Shown: positions 1 through 7,419, numbered from the stretch's first letter. The stretch is DNA of 20,926 bases from UBA6120 sp964495145 (GCA_964495145.1 CAZBUP010000020.1:1-20926), one strand, 5' to 3'. Numbers and translations: made by a program. Notes: a model not told the origin generated them from the letters alone.

Positions 1-35
1 GTGTGTCGCCAGTTCAAGCCTGGCTTGGGCCACCA
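1..35 (+). tRNA. tRNA, 3' part only (isotype not determined)
   Basis: The window opens inside a tRNA. A 5-bp T stem (8-12 with 20-24) closes the seven-base loop TTCAAGC (13-19). It is followed by seven bases of acceptor strand (25-31), discriminator A32 and an encoded CCA (33-35). The anticodon lies before the window, so the isotype cannot be read. The bases before the T stem (GTGTGTC) could be the end of a long variable arm, as in Leu or Ser tRNAs, but this is a guess. A terminator follows at 48-79. Confidence 0.9.
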
Positions 36-47
36 CTATATCGAATG

Positions 48-79
48 AGAGGGACTATTACAGTCTCTCTTTTTATTTT
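48..79 (+). terminator. Intrinsic terminator after the tRNA
   Basis: AGAGGGACT (48-56) pairs with AGTCTCTCT (62-70), with one G-U pair, across the five-base loop ATTAC. TTTTATTTT follows (71-79). Placed 13 bases after the tRNA CCA, it most likely ends the tRNA transcript. Confidence 0.85.
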
Positions 80-124
80 CGAAAGACTGAAAAAAACCAT
101 CAAACATCAAGTTGTGTAAATGCT

Positions 125-133
125 TGCTATAAT
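125..133 (+). promoter_or_regulatory. Extended -10 promoter for the GLUG lipoprotein gene
   Basis: TGC followed by a perfect TATAAT (128-133) forms an extended -10 element. No good -35 is seen 16-18 bases upstream, which extended -10 promoters tolerate. The predicted start of transcription near 140 gives an AT-rich leader of about 59 bases before the ATG at 199. The leader holds no strong Shine-Dalgarno sequence, only a purine run (AAAGAG) close to the start. Confidence 0.55.
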
Positions 134-198
134 TTGCATAAATAACAAATATTGTTTTAGAATAACTTAGTACATTAACCTAATAAAAAAGAGAAAAA

Positions 199-1701
199 AT
201 GAAATACAAAAAATGGACCACATACATATTTTGTTCGGTAATGTTGCCATTTTCGTTTATGGGAGCATCATGTAATTCGGGTTCGGGAACAAGTGATATA
301 TCTTCGGGGACGATTGAAGTATCTAGTGGAAAACAACTAAATGATATACGGAAACACTTGGCGGCTACTTACCACCTAGTTGCTGATATTGACCTGGCTG
401 GCATTGAATGGGTGCCAATCGGTACCGCTACTAACCCGTTTACCGGAACCTTTGATGGGCAAGGCCATGTGATTAGCCATCTCACGATCAGCCAGGAATA
501 TGATTATCTAGGTTTGTTTGGCTTTAGTACCGGGACAATCAAAAACACGATATTGGATGAAGTGGACATTCATGTTATTGGAGAGTATAGCCAAATCATT
601 AATGCCGGTGCCTTTGTTGGATGCTCAACGAGAATGCTAGAAAACCTGCATACGTTAAATGGCGAAATCTATATCCAAGGCAAATATGACTCTTTTGGGT
701 CTGTCGGAGGCATCGCTGGCGAGATGTATTATGATTCCGTCAATGCCTTACTTGTCAATATTTCAAATGGCTTGACCATAACCGGCGATATTTTAGACAT
801 AGGCGGCATCGTGGGACAAATTCATGCCGATCCCGAGTACGTAACCACCACGATCACCGATTCCTATAATACGGGTGACATAACTGGAAACGAAAGGGTC
901 GGCGGTCTGGTGGGCGGGATTTTTTATAAGTTCAAGAACACCTTCGCCATTACCAATTCCTATAATACCGGCAACGTAACGGGAACCGCGCGGGTCGGTG
1001 GCCTGGTAGGATTTGAAGATTCCACCACCACCATTACCGATTCCTATAATACCGGTGATGTCACCGGAACGACGGATGTCGGCGGCCTCGTTGGATTTAA
1101 TCGGCTTGAAACGACCATTATCACATCCTTTAATACGGGCGACGTAACGGGAACCGCGGACGTTGATGGGCCACCGATGGTCGTGGTCGGCGGTCTGATC
1201 GGATTTGCATATTCCACCATCACCATTACCGATACCTATAATAATGGCACCATCTACGGAGAAAATTATGTTGGCGGCCTCGTGGGGTTTGGATATGCCA
1301 CCATTAGTATCGCCAATTCCTATAATAGCGGCCCCATCATCGCTACAACAAATCTGGTAGGTGGTCTCGTCGGAGTCAGTCAAACAGAGCAATTTAATGT
1401 CAATGATTCAATCAACTTTGGCGAGGTGATCGGTCGCGGGTTGAAAGGAGCGATCATTGGCTCCATTACATCGACGGACATTGACCAAGAACTTGTTTAT
1501 TTCACGAATTCGGTTATCAAAGGTTGCGGATCAGCCGGCAATGACGATGTTGATATTGGTATAAGAGAAACAGATTTATCCATATTTGACGTAGATTTTT
1601 TCATGGATACGTTGGGTTGGGATGATGATATCTGGGATTTTACGACTTTAGATGCTGAAAATGAAAAATATCCTGTTTTGAAAACGAGCAATAGCGATTG
1701 A
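199..1701 (+). CDS. GLUG-repeat surface lipoprotein
   Basis: A predicted secreted protein of 500 residues, with no enzymatic motif seen. The N-terminus (MKYKKW then a hydrophobic stretch) ends in a lipobox-like MGASC, so Cys25 may carry lipid; the -3 position is not the usual Leu. Residues about 40-115 match the domain common in front of GLUG repeats: an IRKHLAATYHLVADIDL stretch, then WVPIG, PFTGTFDGQGH and YLGLFG. Residues about 215-395 hold six imperfect repeats with core SYNTGDVTG...VGGLVGF, the GLUG motif. The C-terminus (LGWDDDIWDF...YPVL) is the usual end of this family. Such proteins are typically surface adhesin or matrix-like proteins of gut and environmental bacteria; the ligand here is unknown. 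The gene stands alone, is more AT-rich than its neighbours, and has its own extended -10 promoter and a weak ribosome-binding site. Confidence 0.85.
   Translation: MKYKKWTTYIFCSVMLPFSFMGASCNSGSGTSDISSGTIEVSSGKQLNDIRKHLAATYHLVADIDLAGIEWVPIGTATNPFTGTFDGQGHVISHLTISQEYDYLGLFGFSTGTIKNTILDEVDIHVIGEYSQIINAGAFVGCSTRMLENLHTLNGEIYIQGKYDSFGSVGGIAGEMYYDSVNALLVNISNGLTITGDILDIGGIVGQIHADPEYVTTTITDSYNTGDITGNERVGGLVGGIFYKFKNTFAITNSYNTGNVTGTARVGGLVGFEDSTTTITDSYNTGDVTGTTDVGGLVGFNRLETTIITSFNTGDVTGTADVDGPPMVVVGGLIGFAYSTITITDTYNNGTIYGENYVGGLVGFGYATISIANSYNSGPIIATTNLVGGLVGVSQTEQFNVNDSINFGEVIGRGLKGAIIGSITSTDIDQELVYFTNSVIKGCGSAGNDDVDIGIRETDLSIFDVDFFMDTLGWDDDIWDFTTLDAENEKYPVLKTSNSD
850..1440 (+). repeat. Tandem GLUG-coding repeats, basic unit 84 nt
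   Basis: The SYN(T/N/S)G or SFNTG core recurs with its TAT-AAT or TTT-AAT codons at 865, 961, 1045, 1129, 1237 and 1321. Spacings are 96, 84, 84, 108 and 84 nt, so the basic unit is 28 codons with +4- and +8-codon insertions. A degenerate further copy (residues about 396-415, SINFG) follows. Units 2 and 3 are most alike at the DNA level. The fourth unit carries an extra DGPPMVV-type insertion. The array could expand or contract by recombination. Confidence 0.75.
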
Positions 1702-1836
1702 TACAATAGATCCTAAATCAATATAATCAACCGGTCACTCATTATCTTGCTATGACCATTGGGATATCTTTGATGACACGCAGTTTGATAAACAAGTTAA
1801 AGGATGTTGAATTGGATTGAAAATTCATGTGTCGAG

Positions 1837-1857
1837 TTCTATGTACCGTACATAGAA
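1837..1857. promoter_or_regulatory. Perfect 21-bp palindrome between convergent genes
   Basis: TTCTATGTAC (1837-1846), one central C, then GTACATAGAA (1848-1857) are exact inverted arms of 10 bases. It lies between the 3' ends of the GLUG lipoprotein and the zinc-ribbon gene. Neither side has a U-run and the loop would be a single base, so it looks more like a dimeric protein-binding site than a terminator. A smaller inverted repeat, CTCAT-TTCTT-ATGAG, follows at 1861-1875. Function is unknown. Confidence 0.5.
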
Positions 1858-1886
1858 TCCCTCATTTCTTATGAGCAAGAAAATGA

Positions 1887-2585
1887 TTAAATATTGGGCA
1901 ATTGCGAAGTGGTTTTGTTTTTATTGAGTCCGAGAGACTTAAATGATATGACCACTGCCGGAATTAGCAAACCGGCTTTGGCGGCAGGAATGATTAAGGC
2001 GGTCGGTCCCGTGGCAAGATCTAAGCCCAAGGCGGCGACGATTGATGGAATGGTGTCGATGGCAATGGCTTCGTAAATCACGAATGCCACGGCTAATACC
2101 AATGCGGCGATGGCCGCGCCCAGCTGTATCTTAACTTGCTTGAGTACGGATGCTTCGTTATTGGAATCCTGCGTTCTACGTTTCAATACGACGGCAAAAA
2201 TCATTAAGATCAGCGTGGTGGCGAAGCCACCCAGTATCAGCCAGTTTTCGCCTCTCATGAGAGTCAAAAGCCGATTATACAAAGCAAGTTCCGTTGGCGT
2301 CAAATAAGAACCATATAATGCCAGTTGACCGGCAAGAGAACTTGAGCTGGCCAAACCGATGATCCACCCAATCGCTCCAAGAATCATCAGCACAAGGGAA
2401 ACGACAAAAATATAGCGTGAATAGTACTTGCCGTAATTTTTAAAGACGATGGGGCGACCGTACAAATCCATGGTATGAACCGCGGGTGCTGATTGGGGCG
2501 TTTGATTGGCAAGAATTCTGGCTCCGCATTTGGGGCAATATAAAGAATTGTCTTCAATCTCAGACTGGCAAATAGGACATTTCAT
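1887..2585 (-). CDS. Zinc-ribbon membrane protein, function unknown
   Basis: A 232-residue protein. It opens with a zinc ribbon (Cys3, Cys6, Cys17, Cys20; CPIC and CPKCGA), followed by a linker of about 40 residues and four predicted membrane segments in the rest. This is the common zinc_ribbon_2 plus membrane layout, with the ribbon probably on the cytoplasmic side. The chosen start is the ATG at 2585, because GAGGAG (2593-2598) lies seven bases upstream. A TTG five codons earlier (2600) would put that Shine-Dalgarno inside the gene. It is divergent from the FlaR-like kinase gene and convergent with the GLUG lipoprotein. A possible promoter (TTGTAT, 18 bases, TAATAT on the minus strand) lies in the 110-base divergent spacer. 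I do not recognise a specific function. Confidence 0.8.
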   Translation of the reverse strand: MKCPICQSEIEDNSLYCPKCGARILANQTPQSAPAVHTMDLYGRPIVFKNYGKYYSRYIFVVSLVLMILGAIGWIIGLASSSSLAGQLALYGSYLTPTELALYNRLLTLMRGENWLILGGFATTLILMIFAVVLKRRTQDSNNEASVLKQVKIQLGAAIAALVLAVAFVIYEAIAIDTIPSIVAALGLDLATGPTALIIPAAKAGLLIPAVVISFKSLGLNKNKTTSQLPNI

Positions 2586-2678
2586 GGTGTTACTCCTCAA
2601 TATGTTTTCATATTAACAAAGAAACCCTTGAATATACAATATGACCTGCCGGTATATTTAAAGTATTAAAGATACGAG

Positions 2679-2684
2679 TATAAT
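2679..2684 (+). promoter_or_regulatory. -10 element (TATAAT) for the FlaR-like gene
   Basis: A perfect TATAAT ends 11 bases before the ATG at 2696. The predicted transcription start (about 2691) would leave a leader of only about 5 bases and would cut into the AAGGAA Shine-Dalgarno-like sequence at 2688-2693. No good -35 is visible. Either the transcript has a very short leader or the real promoter is further upstream. Confidence 0.35.
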
Positions 2685-2695
2685 CATAAGGAATC

Positions 2696-3202
2696 ATGAA
2701 AATCCAAATCATCGGTTATAGCGGCGCCGGCAAATCGACGCTGGCCGTCAAATTGGCAACGCACTATGGCATTCCGTTTCTGCACCTCGACAATGTCCAT
2801 TTTTTCGATGCCTGGCAAGAACGGCCGTTAGAAGAGGAAAATCAAATTGTCAGAGCCTTCTTATCCGAAAATGAATCTTGGGTCATCGATGGCAATTACA
2901 GCCGGGTCGCCCCTGAACGGTTTGCGCAATCCGATCTCACCGTATTTTTGAATTACAATCGGTTTTACTGTTATTGGAAATCGCTGCAGCGCTATGGGAA
3001 GAACCGCGGCAAAAGCCGCAGTTCCTGCGGCTGTATCGAGAAATTCGACCGCGAGTTCCAACGCTGGATCCTCATCGACGGCCGAACCAAGGCAAGACAG
3101 AATCATCATCGATCGAACCTTCATAAGTCCCCAGGCCGGCAAGTGATATTCAAGAATGTACGGCAATTGAACCGATGGTTATCAGCCTCGGGCATTGAAT
3201 AA
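2696..3202 (+). CDS. P-loop kinase of the FlaR / adenylate-kinase-like family
   Basis: A 168-residue cytoplasmic nucleotide-binding protein. The Walker A motif GYSGAGKST is at residues 7-15. It is followed by HLDNVHF, WQERP, SWVIDGNYSRV, LNYNRFYCYW and, near the C-terminus, EFQRWI..GRTKAR. These blocks, in this order, match the family annotated as 'DNA topology modulation protein FlaR', which by fold is a small-substrate kinase related to adenylate and shikimate kinases. The true substrate of the family is not known, and the topology role is doubtful. Length is normal. AAGGAA lies just before the ATG. The gene is alone, divergent from the zinc-ribbon gene. Confidence 0.85.
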   Translation: MKIQIIGYSGAGKSTLAVKLATHYGIPFLHLDNVHFFDAWQERPLEEENQIVRAFLSENESWVIDGNYSRVAPERFAQSDLTVFLNYNRFYCYWKSLQRYGKNRGKSRSSCGCIEKFDREFQRWILIDGRTKARQNHHRSNLHKSPGRQVIFKNVRQLNRWLSASGIE

Positions 3203-3316
3203 TCAACGGTTCATAAGACTTGCCAAAATCCGTTGATGAAACGACAATCTTGCTTAAACAGGCTGATTGCGATCTTTCTTGTTTCTTTTGCATGAATAAA
3301 GTGCTAGTTTTATGCT

Positions 3317-3820
3317 ATGAAAAAACGAAACGCGCGGAAAATTCTTTTCAGTCTTATTCCCCTAGTCTTATCGGGATGCGGATCGCGCGGTTTCGACTAT
3401 GATTATGGCTGGGGCGCGGTCGTCATCGAATTGACCGAAATGCGCTTCACCGAGAAAAGCGATTACCAATTCGAGACGCTTGAGGAACCGATTGCCTGGG
3501 GCCGCTATCTCGAATACGAAGCCGACTATACCAACATCGCCTACTACTGGCAGGAACTGCCGCATCATCACTATTACTTCAACCATATCCCGAGCAAACC
3601 TTATAGCCCCTATTTGAACGGACGCGCGACGATTACCTGCGACGCCGCGACGATCGAACGCGAGGCGACGGTCCATTGTTCCTATCTTGTCTTGGTGAGC
3701 ACCTCGACTACCTTCGACCTCGAAGGCGACAACAATATCTTCATCACCAACGCCAAACTGGAAAACCTTACCTATATCACGGTGACCGTCACCAACTGGA
3801 AAATCTCCCTTCGCAGCTGA
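3317..3820 (+). CDS. Small predicted lipoprotein, function unknown
   Basis: A 167-residue protein with a textbook lipoprotein signal: MKKRNARK, a hydrophobic core and the lipobox LSGC, so Cys21 should be lipidated and the protein membrane-anchored outside the cell. The mature part is rich in Tyr and His (a PHHHYYF stretch), has two further Cys (about 109 and 121), and reads as beta-rich. I recognise no family. The start is fixed because an in-frame stop lies at 3305-3307 and the signal peptide begins at this ATG, but there is no Shine-Dalgarno sequence. TTGCAT-17-TATGCT (3288-3316) looks like a promoter yet ends one base before the ATG. degV begins 11 bases after its stop, so the two are probably co-transcribed. 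Confidence 0.75.
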   Translation: MKKRNARKILFSLIPLVLSGCGSRGFDYDYGWGAVVIELTEMRFTEKSDYQFETLEEPIAWGRYLEYEADYTNIAYYWQELPHHHYYFNHIPSKPYSPYLNGRATITCDAATIEREATVHCSYLVLVSTSTTFDLEGDNNIFITNAKLENLTYITVTVTNWKISLRS

Positions 3821-3831
3821 AAGGAACCCCA

Positions 3832-4680
3832 ATGAAATTAGCCATCATCACAGATTCATCCGCCAATCTAGAACCATCCTACATCGCCAGCAAACCGCTA
3901 TTATGGGTTCTCCCGCTCATGATCGTCATCGGCGGCGTCGCCTATCGCGACCAAGTCGATATTCAACCAGGCGAGGTCTATGCCCAGCTTGACAACGCCA
4001 AAGTGACCACCAGCTTGCCGGATCTCCACGAACTAAAGAACACCTTGGATGCCATCAAAGCGAAAGGCTACACCGATGTCTTGTCCCTCAGCATCTCCTC
4101 AGGCTTGAGCGGCACCTATAACGCGTTTTCGGTCTTTTTCAAAGATTATGAGGGATTGAAAATCACGGCTTTCGACACCAAGACGTTGGCCGGTGCCCAA
4201 GGGATGCTCGTCATGCGGGCCATTGCCCTAGCCGAACAAGGCGCCGATCCCGAAACCATCATGGCCGCCTTGACCAAACTTCGTTATGAAGATTCCTTGG
4301 CCTTCTATACCATCAATACCCTCAAATATTTGAAGCGCGGCGGCCGCATCGGCAAAATCGAAGGAACGATCGGCGACATCTTGCACCTCAAGCCGGTCAT
4401 TTCCGTCAACGAAGAAGGCGTTTATACGACTTTCTCCAAGAATTTTGGTTTCAATCGGGCCATCATGTCGATTCGCAAAGCCTTGACGACCAAATTCAAG
4501 GATACCCCGATTGACGTCATCATCCATTATGGCGATGACGAAGCCATGGCTCAATCACTGGCCGGGAAGTTGCGCGCAGAATTGAAAATCCACGACTTAA
4601 CCATCACCCAACTGACGCCGGTCTTAGGCATTCATACCGGCCCGGAAATGGTGGCCGTCATTGCCTGGGTTGCCGCTTAA
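3832..4680 (+). CDS. degV: DegV family fatty-acid-binding protein (FakB-like)
   Basis: A 282-residue cytoplasmic protein. DegV/FakB proteins hold a fatty acid while the kinase FakA phosphorylates it, feeding exogenous fatty acids into phospholipid synthesis. Family signs are the N-terminal MKLAIITDSSANL, the TTSLPD block at residues 59-64 (usual TSQPS), SISSGLSGTYNAF at 87-99, DTKTLAGAQG, and the domain 2 block LKYLKRGGRIG followed by LHLKPVISV. Length is typical. The open frame extends upstream to 3676, but the ATG at 3832 is chosen because AAAGGA sits directly before it and the family begins with this strand. It follows the lipoprotein gene by 11 bases. No fakA is in the window. Confidence 0.92.
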   Translation: MKLAIITDSSANLEPSYIASKPLLWVLPLMIVIGGVAYRDQVDIQPGEVYAQLDNAKVTTSLPDLHELKNTLDAIKAKGYTDVLSLSISSGLSGTYNAFSVFFKDYEGLKITAFDTKTLAGAQGMLVMRAIALAEQGADPETIMAALTKLRYEDSLAFYTINTLKYLKRGGRIGKIEGTIGDILHLKPVISVNEEGVYTTFSKNFGFNRAIMSIRKALTTKFKDTPIDVIIHYGDDEAMAQSLAGKLRAELKIHDLTITQLTPVLGIHTGPEMVAVIAWVAA

Positions 4681-4764
4681 TCAACCTGATCAATTCATGA
4701 TGCATAAGCTCAAATCGATGTCACGATGATTTTTTTGTGGTTAAATATTGATTAAGGAGAGCCT

Positions 4765-5268
4765 ATGGATCAACGATTAACCGCCGAACTCGATGACTAC
4801 CTGTCACTGCATTATATCCTTCGCGATTCGCCAGCCTATTATGAGCAATTGCACGTCGATGAGACGATGCGCCGACTGAAAATCCAAGCCCGGCTCCGGC
4901 TTAAACGCACGATGGCCGTCAATGAATTCGGCCCCGACCAGGGAACGTTTTACTTTCTACTGCGCTCGTATAATAAGAAGAAGCGCCATCTCGACGAGGT
5001 CCTTAAAAAAAGCCGTGCCGACGAGGAAACGCTCCATCATTTGAAAACCGAATCCGGTTATAAGCCGATCCCGGAAGTGACCATGCGCTTAGTCTTGGCC
5101 ATGGAATTTTCGGAAATGGATGCCCAAAACTTCCTCAACGAGGCTGACATGACCTTCCGTCCTTACGAGTATCTGGACCTAATCGTGTTGTTTTGCTTGA
5201 GAAAACGCCTTTACGACTTGACCCAAGTCAACGAATTGTTAACGCTTCATGGCGTGAGCCCGTTATAA
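4765..5268 (+). CDS. Helical protein resembling a Firmicutes regulatory C-terminal domain
   Basis: A 167-residue, probably all-helical cytoplasmic protein. From about residue 55 (FGPDQGTFYFLLRSYNKKK) to the end its layout recalls a domain often seen at the C-terminus of Firmicutes proteins and in XRE-like regulators: a cue for 'FLF..ID.KG..D...', then an HLKTESGYKPIPEVTMRLV helix pair, then a 'AMEFSEMDAQNFLNEAD' helix, 'YLDLIVLFCL' and 'TQVNELLTLHGVSPL'. That match is from memory of the family and is not exact. No catalytic residues are seen. A strong AAGGAG (4753-4758) fixes the start. The zinc-ribbon gene follows 7 bases after its stop, so they are probably one transcript. Confidence 0.6.
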   Translation: MDQRLTAELDDYLSLHYILRDSPAYYEQLHVDETMRRLKIQARLRLKRTMAVNEFGPDQGTFYFLLRSYNKKKRHLDEVLKKSRADEETLHHLKTESGYKPIPEVTMRLVLAMEFSEMDAQNFLNEADMTFRPYEYLDLIVLFCLRKRLYDLTQVNELLTLHGVSPL

Positions 5269-5275
5269 ACCACCG

Positions 5276-5614
5276 ATGGTCAAACGCCTGCAGCTAATGA
5301 AAGATATGCGCCTGGCCGCCATCATCGTGGCGGTTCTTTCAGCGCTTCTCGCCCTAATCGAAGCCATGGTCGATGGCTGGACCTTGTTTTTCTTTTTGGC
5401 GGCGGCCCTCATCCCTATCAGCGTGGCCTCGGCGATATATTTAGAAACGCGGGTCCGCTATTACCGGGCTGAGTTAAAGAAAATCCCGCGCGAACATCGT
5501 GGGCACCAAGACGAACCTGGCAGCTGGCAATGCGAGTGCGGGCGTTACAATACCGAATATCGGTCGGCTTGCATCGGCTGTGGCCGCGAAAAGCAGCTGC
5601 GGCCTCCGTTTTAG
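5276..5614 (+). CDS. Two-helix membrane protein with C-terminal zinc ribbon
   Basis: A 112-residue protein. Two membrane segments lie at residues about 13-31 and 36-56, followed by a basic cytoplasmic stretch and a C-terminal zinc ribbon with Cys86, Cys88, Cys99 and Cys102. The pattern W-x-C-x-C...N...C-x2-C recalls RanBP2-type zinc fingers. The function is unknown. The start at 5276 has no Shine-Dalgarno, so translation probably depends on coupling to the preceding gene 7 bases upstream. Its stop TAG (5612-5614) overlaps the stop of atpC on the other strand, with no terminator between them. Confidence 0.7.
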   Translation: MVKRLQLMKDMRLAAIIVAVLSALLALIEAMVDGWTLFFFLAAALIPISVASAIYLETRVRYYRAELKKIPREHRGHQDEPGSWQCECGRYNTEYRSACIGCGREKQLRPPF

Positions 5615-6012
5615 GAATCTTTGTATTTCTGGTAGACTTCAATCCGGTTCAAGGCGCGCGCCAAAGCCGCCTGGGCTCGGACGACGTCGGTTTCGCCGCT
5701 TTGGGCTTTCAATCGTTCTTCAGCCCGTTTTTTGGCTTCTTCGGCCCGGGCGATGTCGATATCCTCGGGACGTTCAATCGTTTCAAGCAACAAGACGACT
5801 CGGTCGGATTCGACCGACACGACGCCGCCTGAAGTGGCAAAATAATGCATTTTTTCGTTGATCTTGATGTGAAGGCTCCCGGTTTTGACGACCGAAATCA
5901 GCGGGTAATGCTCAGGCAAAATGCCGATCTCCCCGGCCAGGGTCACCACGTTCAATAAGGATGCGTCGCCCTCGTAAAATTTCTTTTTTGGGGTCAAAAT
6001 CAAGAGTTTCAT
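5611..6012 (-). CDS. atpC: F1Fo ATP synthase subunit epsilon
   Basis: A 133-residue central-stalk subunit that sits on the gamma subunit and can inhibit ATP hydrolysis. The N-terminal beta-sandwich shows LTPKKKFYEGDASLLNVVT and GEIGILPEHYPLIS (usual GEI-ILP-HAPL), then the GGVVSVESDRVVLL strand and a two-helix charged C-terminal domain (ARAEEAKKRAEERL...). Length is typical. It is the last gene of the operon, starts 3 bases after the atpD stop and has only a weak Shine-Dalgarno, so coupling is likely. The C-terminal stop overlaps the convergent gene ending at 5614. Confidence 0.95.
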   Translation of the reverse strand: MKLLILTPKKKFYEGDASLLNVVTLAGEIGILPEHYPLISVVKTGSLHIKINEKMHYFATSGGVVSVESDRVVLLLETIERPEDIDIARAEEAKKRAEERLKAQSGETDVVRAQAALARALNRIEVYQKYKDS

Positions 6013-6015
6013 GGC

Positions 6016-7419
6016 TTATTTCTGTTCAGCCTTTTCAAAAGCGTCCTCGATGGCTCCGATGTAAAGGAATGCGTTTTCGGGTAATTGGTCGCATTCGCCG
6101 GCGATAATCTTTTTCACGCTGCGGACGGTATCGGCAACTTTGACGAATTTGCCGGGGAAGCCATTGAAGTTTTCGGCGACGAAAAGCGGCTGCGAAAAGA
6201 AGTTCCGCAATCGTCGGGCACGGGCGACCGTTTGCTTGTCGTCCTCGGATAATTCGTCGATGCCCAAAATGGCGATGATGTCTTGGAGGTCTTTATATCG
6301 TTGCAGGATCTTGGTGGCGCCACGAGCGACTTCGTAGTGGTCTTTTCCGACGATGTTGGGATCAAGGGCTTGAGAATTCGAGGCCAAGGCATCGACGGCC
6401 GGGTATAGCCCCAAAGCCGCGATTTGGTTATCAAGGACCGTCTTGGCGTCAAGGTGAGTGAAGGTGGCGGCCGGGGCCGGGTCGGTCAAATCGTTGGCCG
6501 GGACGTAAATGGCTTGCACCGATGTGATCGATCCGTCTTTAGTCGAGGTGATGCGTTCTTGCAGTTGCCCCATTTCGGTGGCGAGCGTCGGTTGATATCC
6601 GACGGCCGAGGGCATGCGTCCTAATAGGGCGCTGACTTCACTGCCGGCTTGGGAGAAACGGAAGATGTTATCGATGAAAAGCAAGACGTCCTGCTTCTTT
6701 TGGTCGCGGAAATATTCGGCGATCGTCAGCGCGGTCAACCCGACCCGCATCCGGGCGCCGGGTGGTTCGTTCATTTGGCCAAAGACGAGGGAAGTCTGCT
6801 TTAAGACGTCACTGGCCACCATTTCGCGGTAGAGGTCGTTACCTTCGCGCGAACGCTCGCCGACGCCGGCAAACACCGAGATGCCTTTTTGCTCAAAAGC
6901 GATGTTGTGGATCAGTTCTTGGATCAAGACGGTCTTGCCGACGCCGGCTCCGCCGAAAAGTCCGACTTTGCCGCCTTTGATGTAAGGGCAGAGCAAGTCG
7001 ATGATTTTAATGCCGGTTTCCAAGATGGCCTTGCTGGTGGCTTGGTCGGCGAATAAGGGCGGTTCCCGGTGGATCGGCATATGGGGAGCCTCGGCGAAAT
7101 CGTCAGGCAATCCGTCGATGGGACGTCCTAGAACGTCAAACATGCGACCGAGGGTCTTTTCGCCGACGGGAACCGTGATCGGGGCTTCGGTATTCACGAC
7201 CGGAAGGCCGCGGGTTAATCCTTCGGTCGGACCCATGGCCACGGCCCGGACGATGTCGTCGCCGATGTGCTGGGCCACCTCGACGATCAGCGAATCTTTT
7301 CCGTCGCGTTTGATTTCCAAAGCCGTCAATAATGGCGGGAGTTGTTTCTCGGAAAAGCGGACGTCGACGATTGGTCCGATGATTTGGACGATGGTTCCGA
7401 TGGTTAAATCTTTCTTCAT
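6016..7419 (-). CDS. atpD: F1Fo ATP synthase subunit beta (catalytic)
   Basis: A 467-residue catalytic subunit of F1. Visible motifs are Walker A GGAGVGKT (residues 156-163), the catalytic-Glu block GERSREG (187-193), Walker B LLFIDNIFRF, PSAVGYQPTLATEMG, and the DELSEDD motif that contacts the gamma subunit. Length and start match the family. AGGAGA overlaps the atpG stop and lies about 6 bases before the ATG. In the normally conserved block after THLDA, VLDNQIAALG replaces the usual VLSR, a family variant rather than a defect. Confidence 0.98.
   Translation of the reverse strand: MKKDLTIGTIVQIIGPIVDVRFSEKQLPPLLTALEIKRDGKDSLIVEVAQHIGDDIVRAVAMGPTEGLTRGLPVVNTEAPITVPVGEKTLGRMFDVLGRPIDGLPDDFAEAPHMPIHREPPLFADQATSKAILETGIKIIDLLCPYIKGGKVGLFGGAGVGKTVLIQELIHNIAFEQKGISVFAGVGERSREGNDLYREMVASDVLKQTSLVFGQMNEPPGARMRVGLTALTIAEYFRDQKKQDVLLFIDNIFRFSQAGSEVSALLGRMPSAVGYQPTLATEMGQLQERITSTKDGSITSVQAIYVPANDLTDPAPAATFTHLDAKTVLDNQIAALGLYPAVDALASNSQALDPNIVGKDHYEVARGATKILQRYKDLQDIIAILGIDELSEDDKQTVARARRLRNFFSQPLFVAENFNGFPGKFVKVADTVRSVKKIIAGECDQLPENAFLYIGAIEDAFEKAEQK

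Noticed and set aside
793..1392. Long open frame on the minus strand inside the GLUG array (about 199 codons).
   Set aside because: It is antisense to the repeats and its own apparent repeats simply mirror them. It has no ribosome-binding site and no family match.
1746..1815. A 20-22 codon frame after the GLUG gene that resembles a degraded C-terminus (WDIFDDTQFDKQ).
   Set aside because: Too short and not clearly homologous to the lipoprotein's own C-terminus; kept as possible noise.
2586..2600. TTG start at 2600 for the zinc-ribbon protein.
   Set aside because: It would place a good Shine-Dalgarno inside the coding region; the ATG at 2585 has it at the right distance.
3220..3402. Short plus-strand frame of 60 codons running into the lipoprotein gene.
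   Set aside because: It has no ribosome-binding site, overlaps a better-supported lipoprotein signal peptide, and resembles no protein.
4690..4740. Terminator after degV (T-run 4730-4736).
   Set aside because: The T-run is good but the stem before it is only about four base pairs, so I did not call it.
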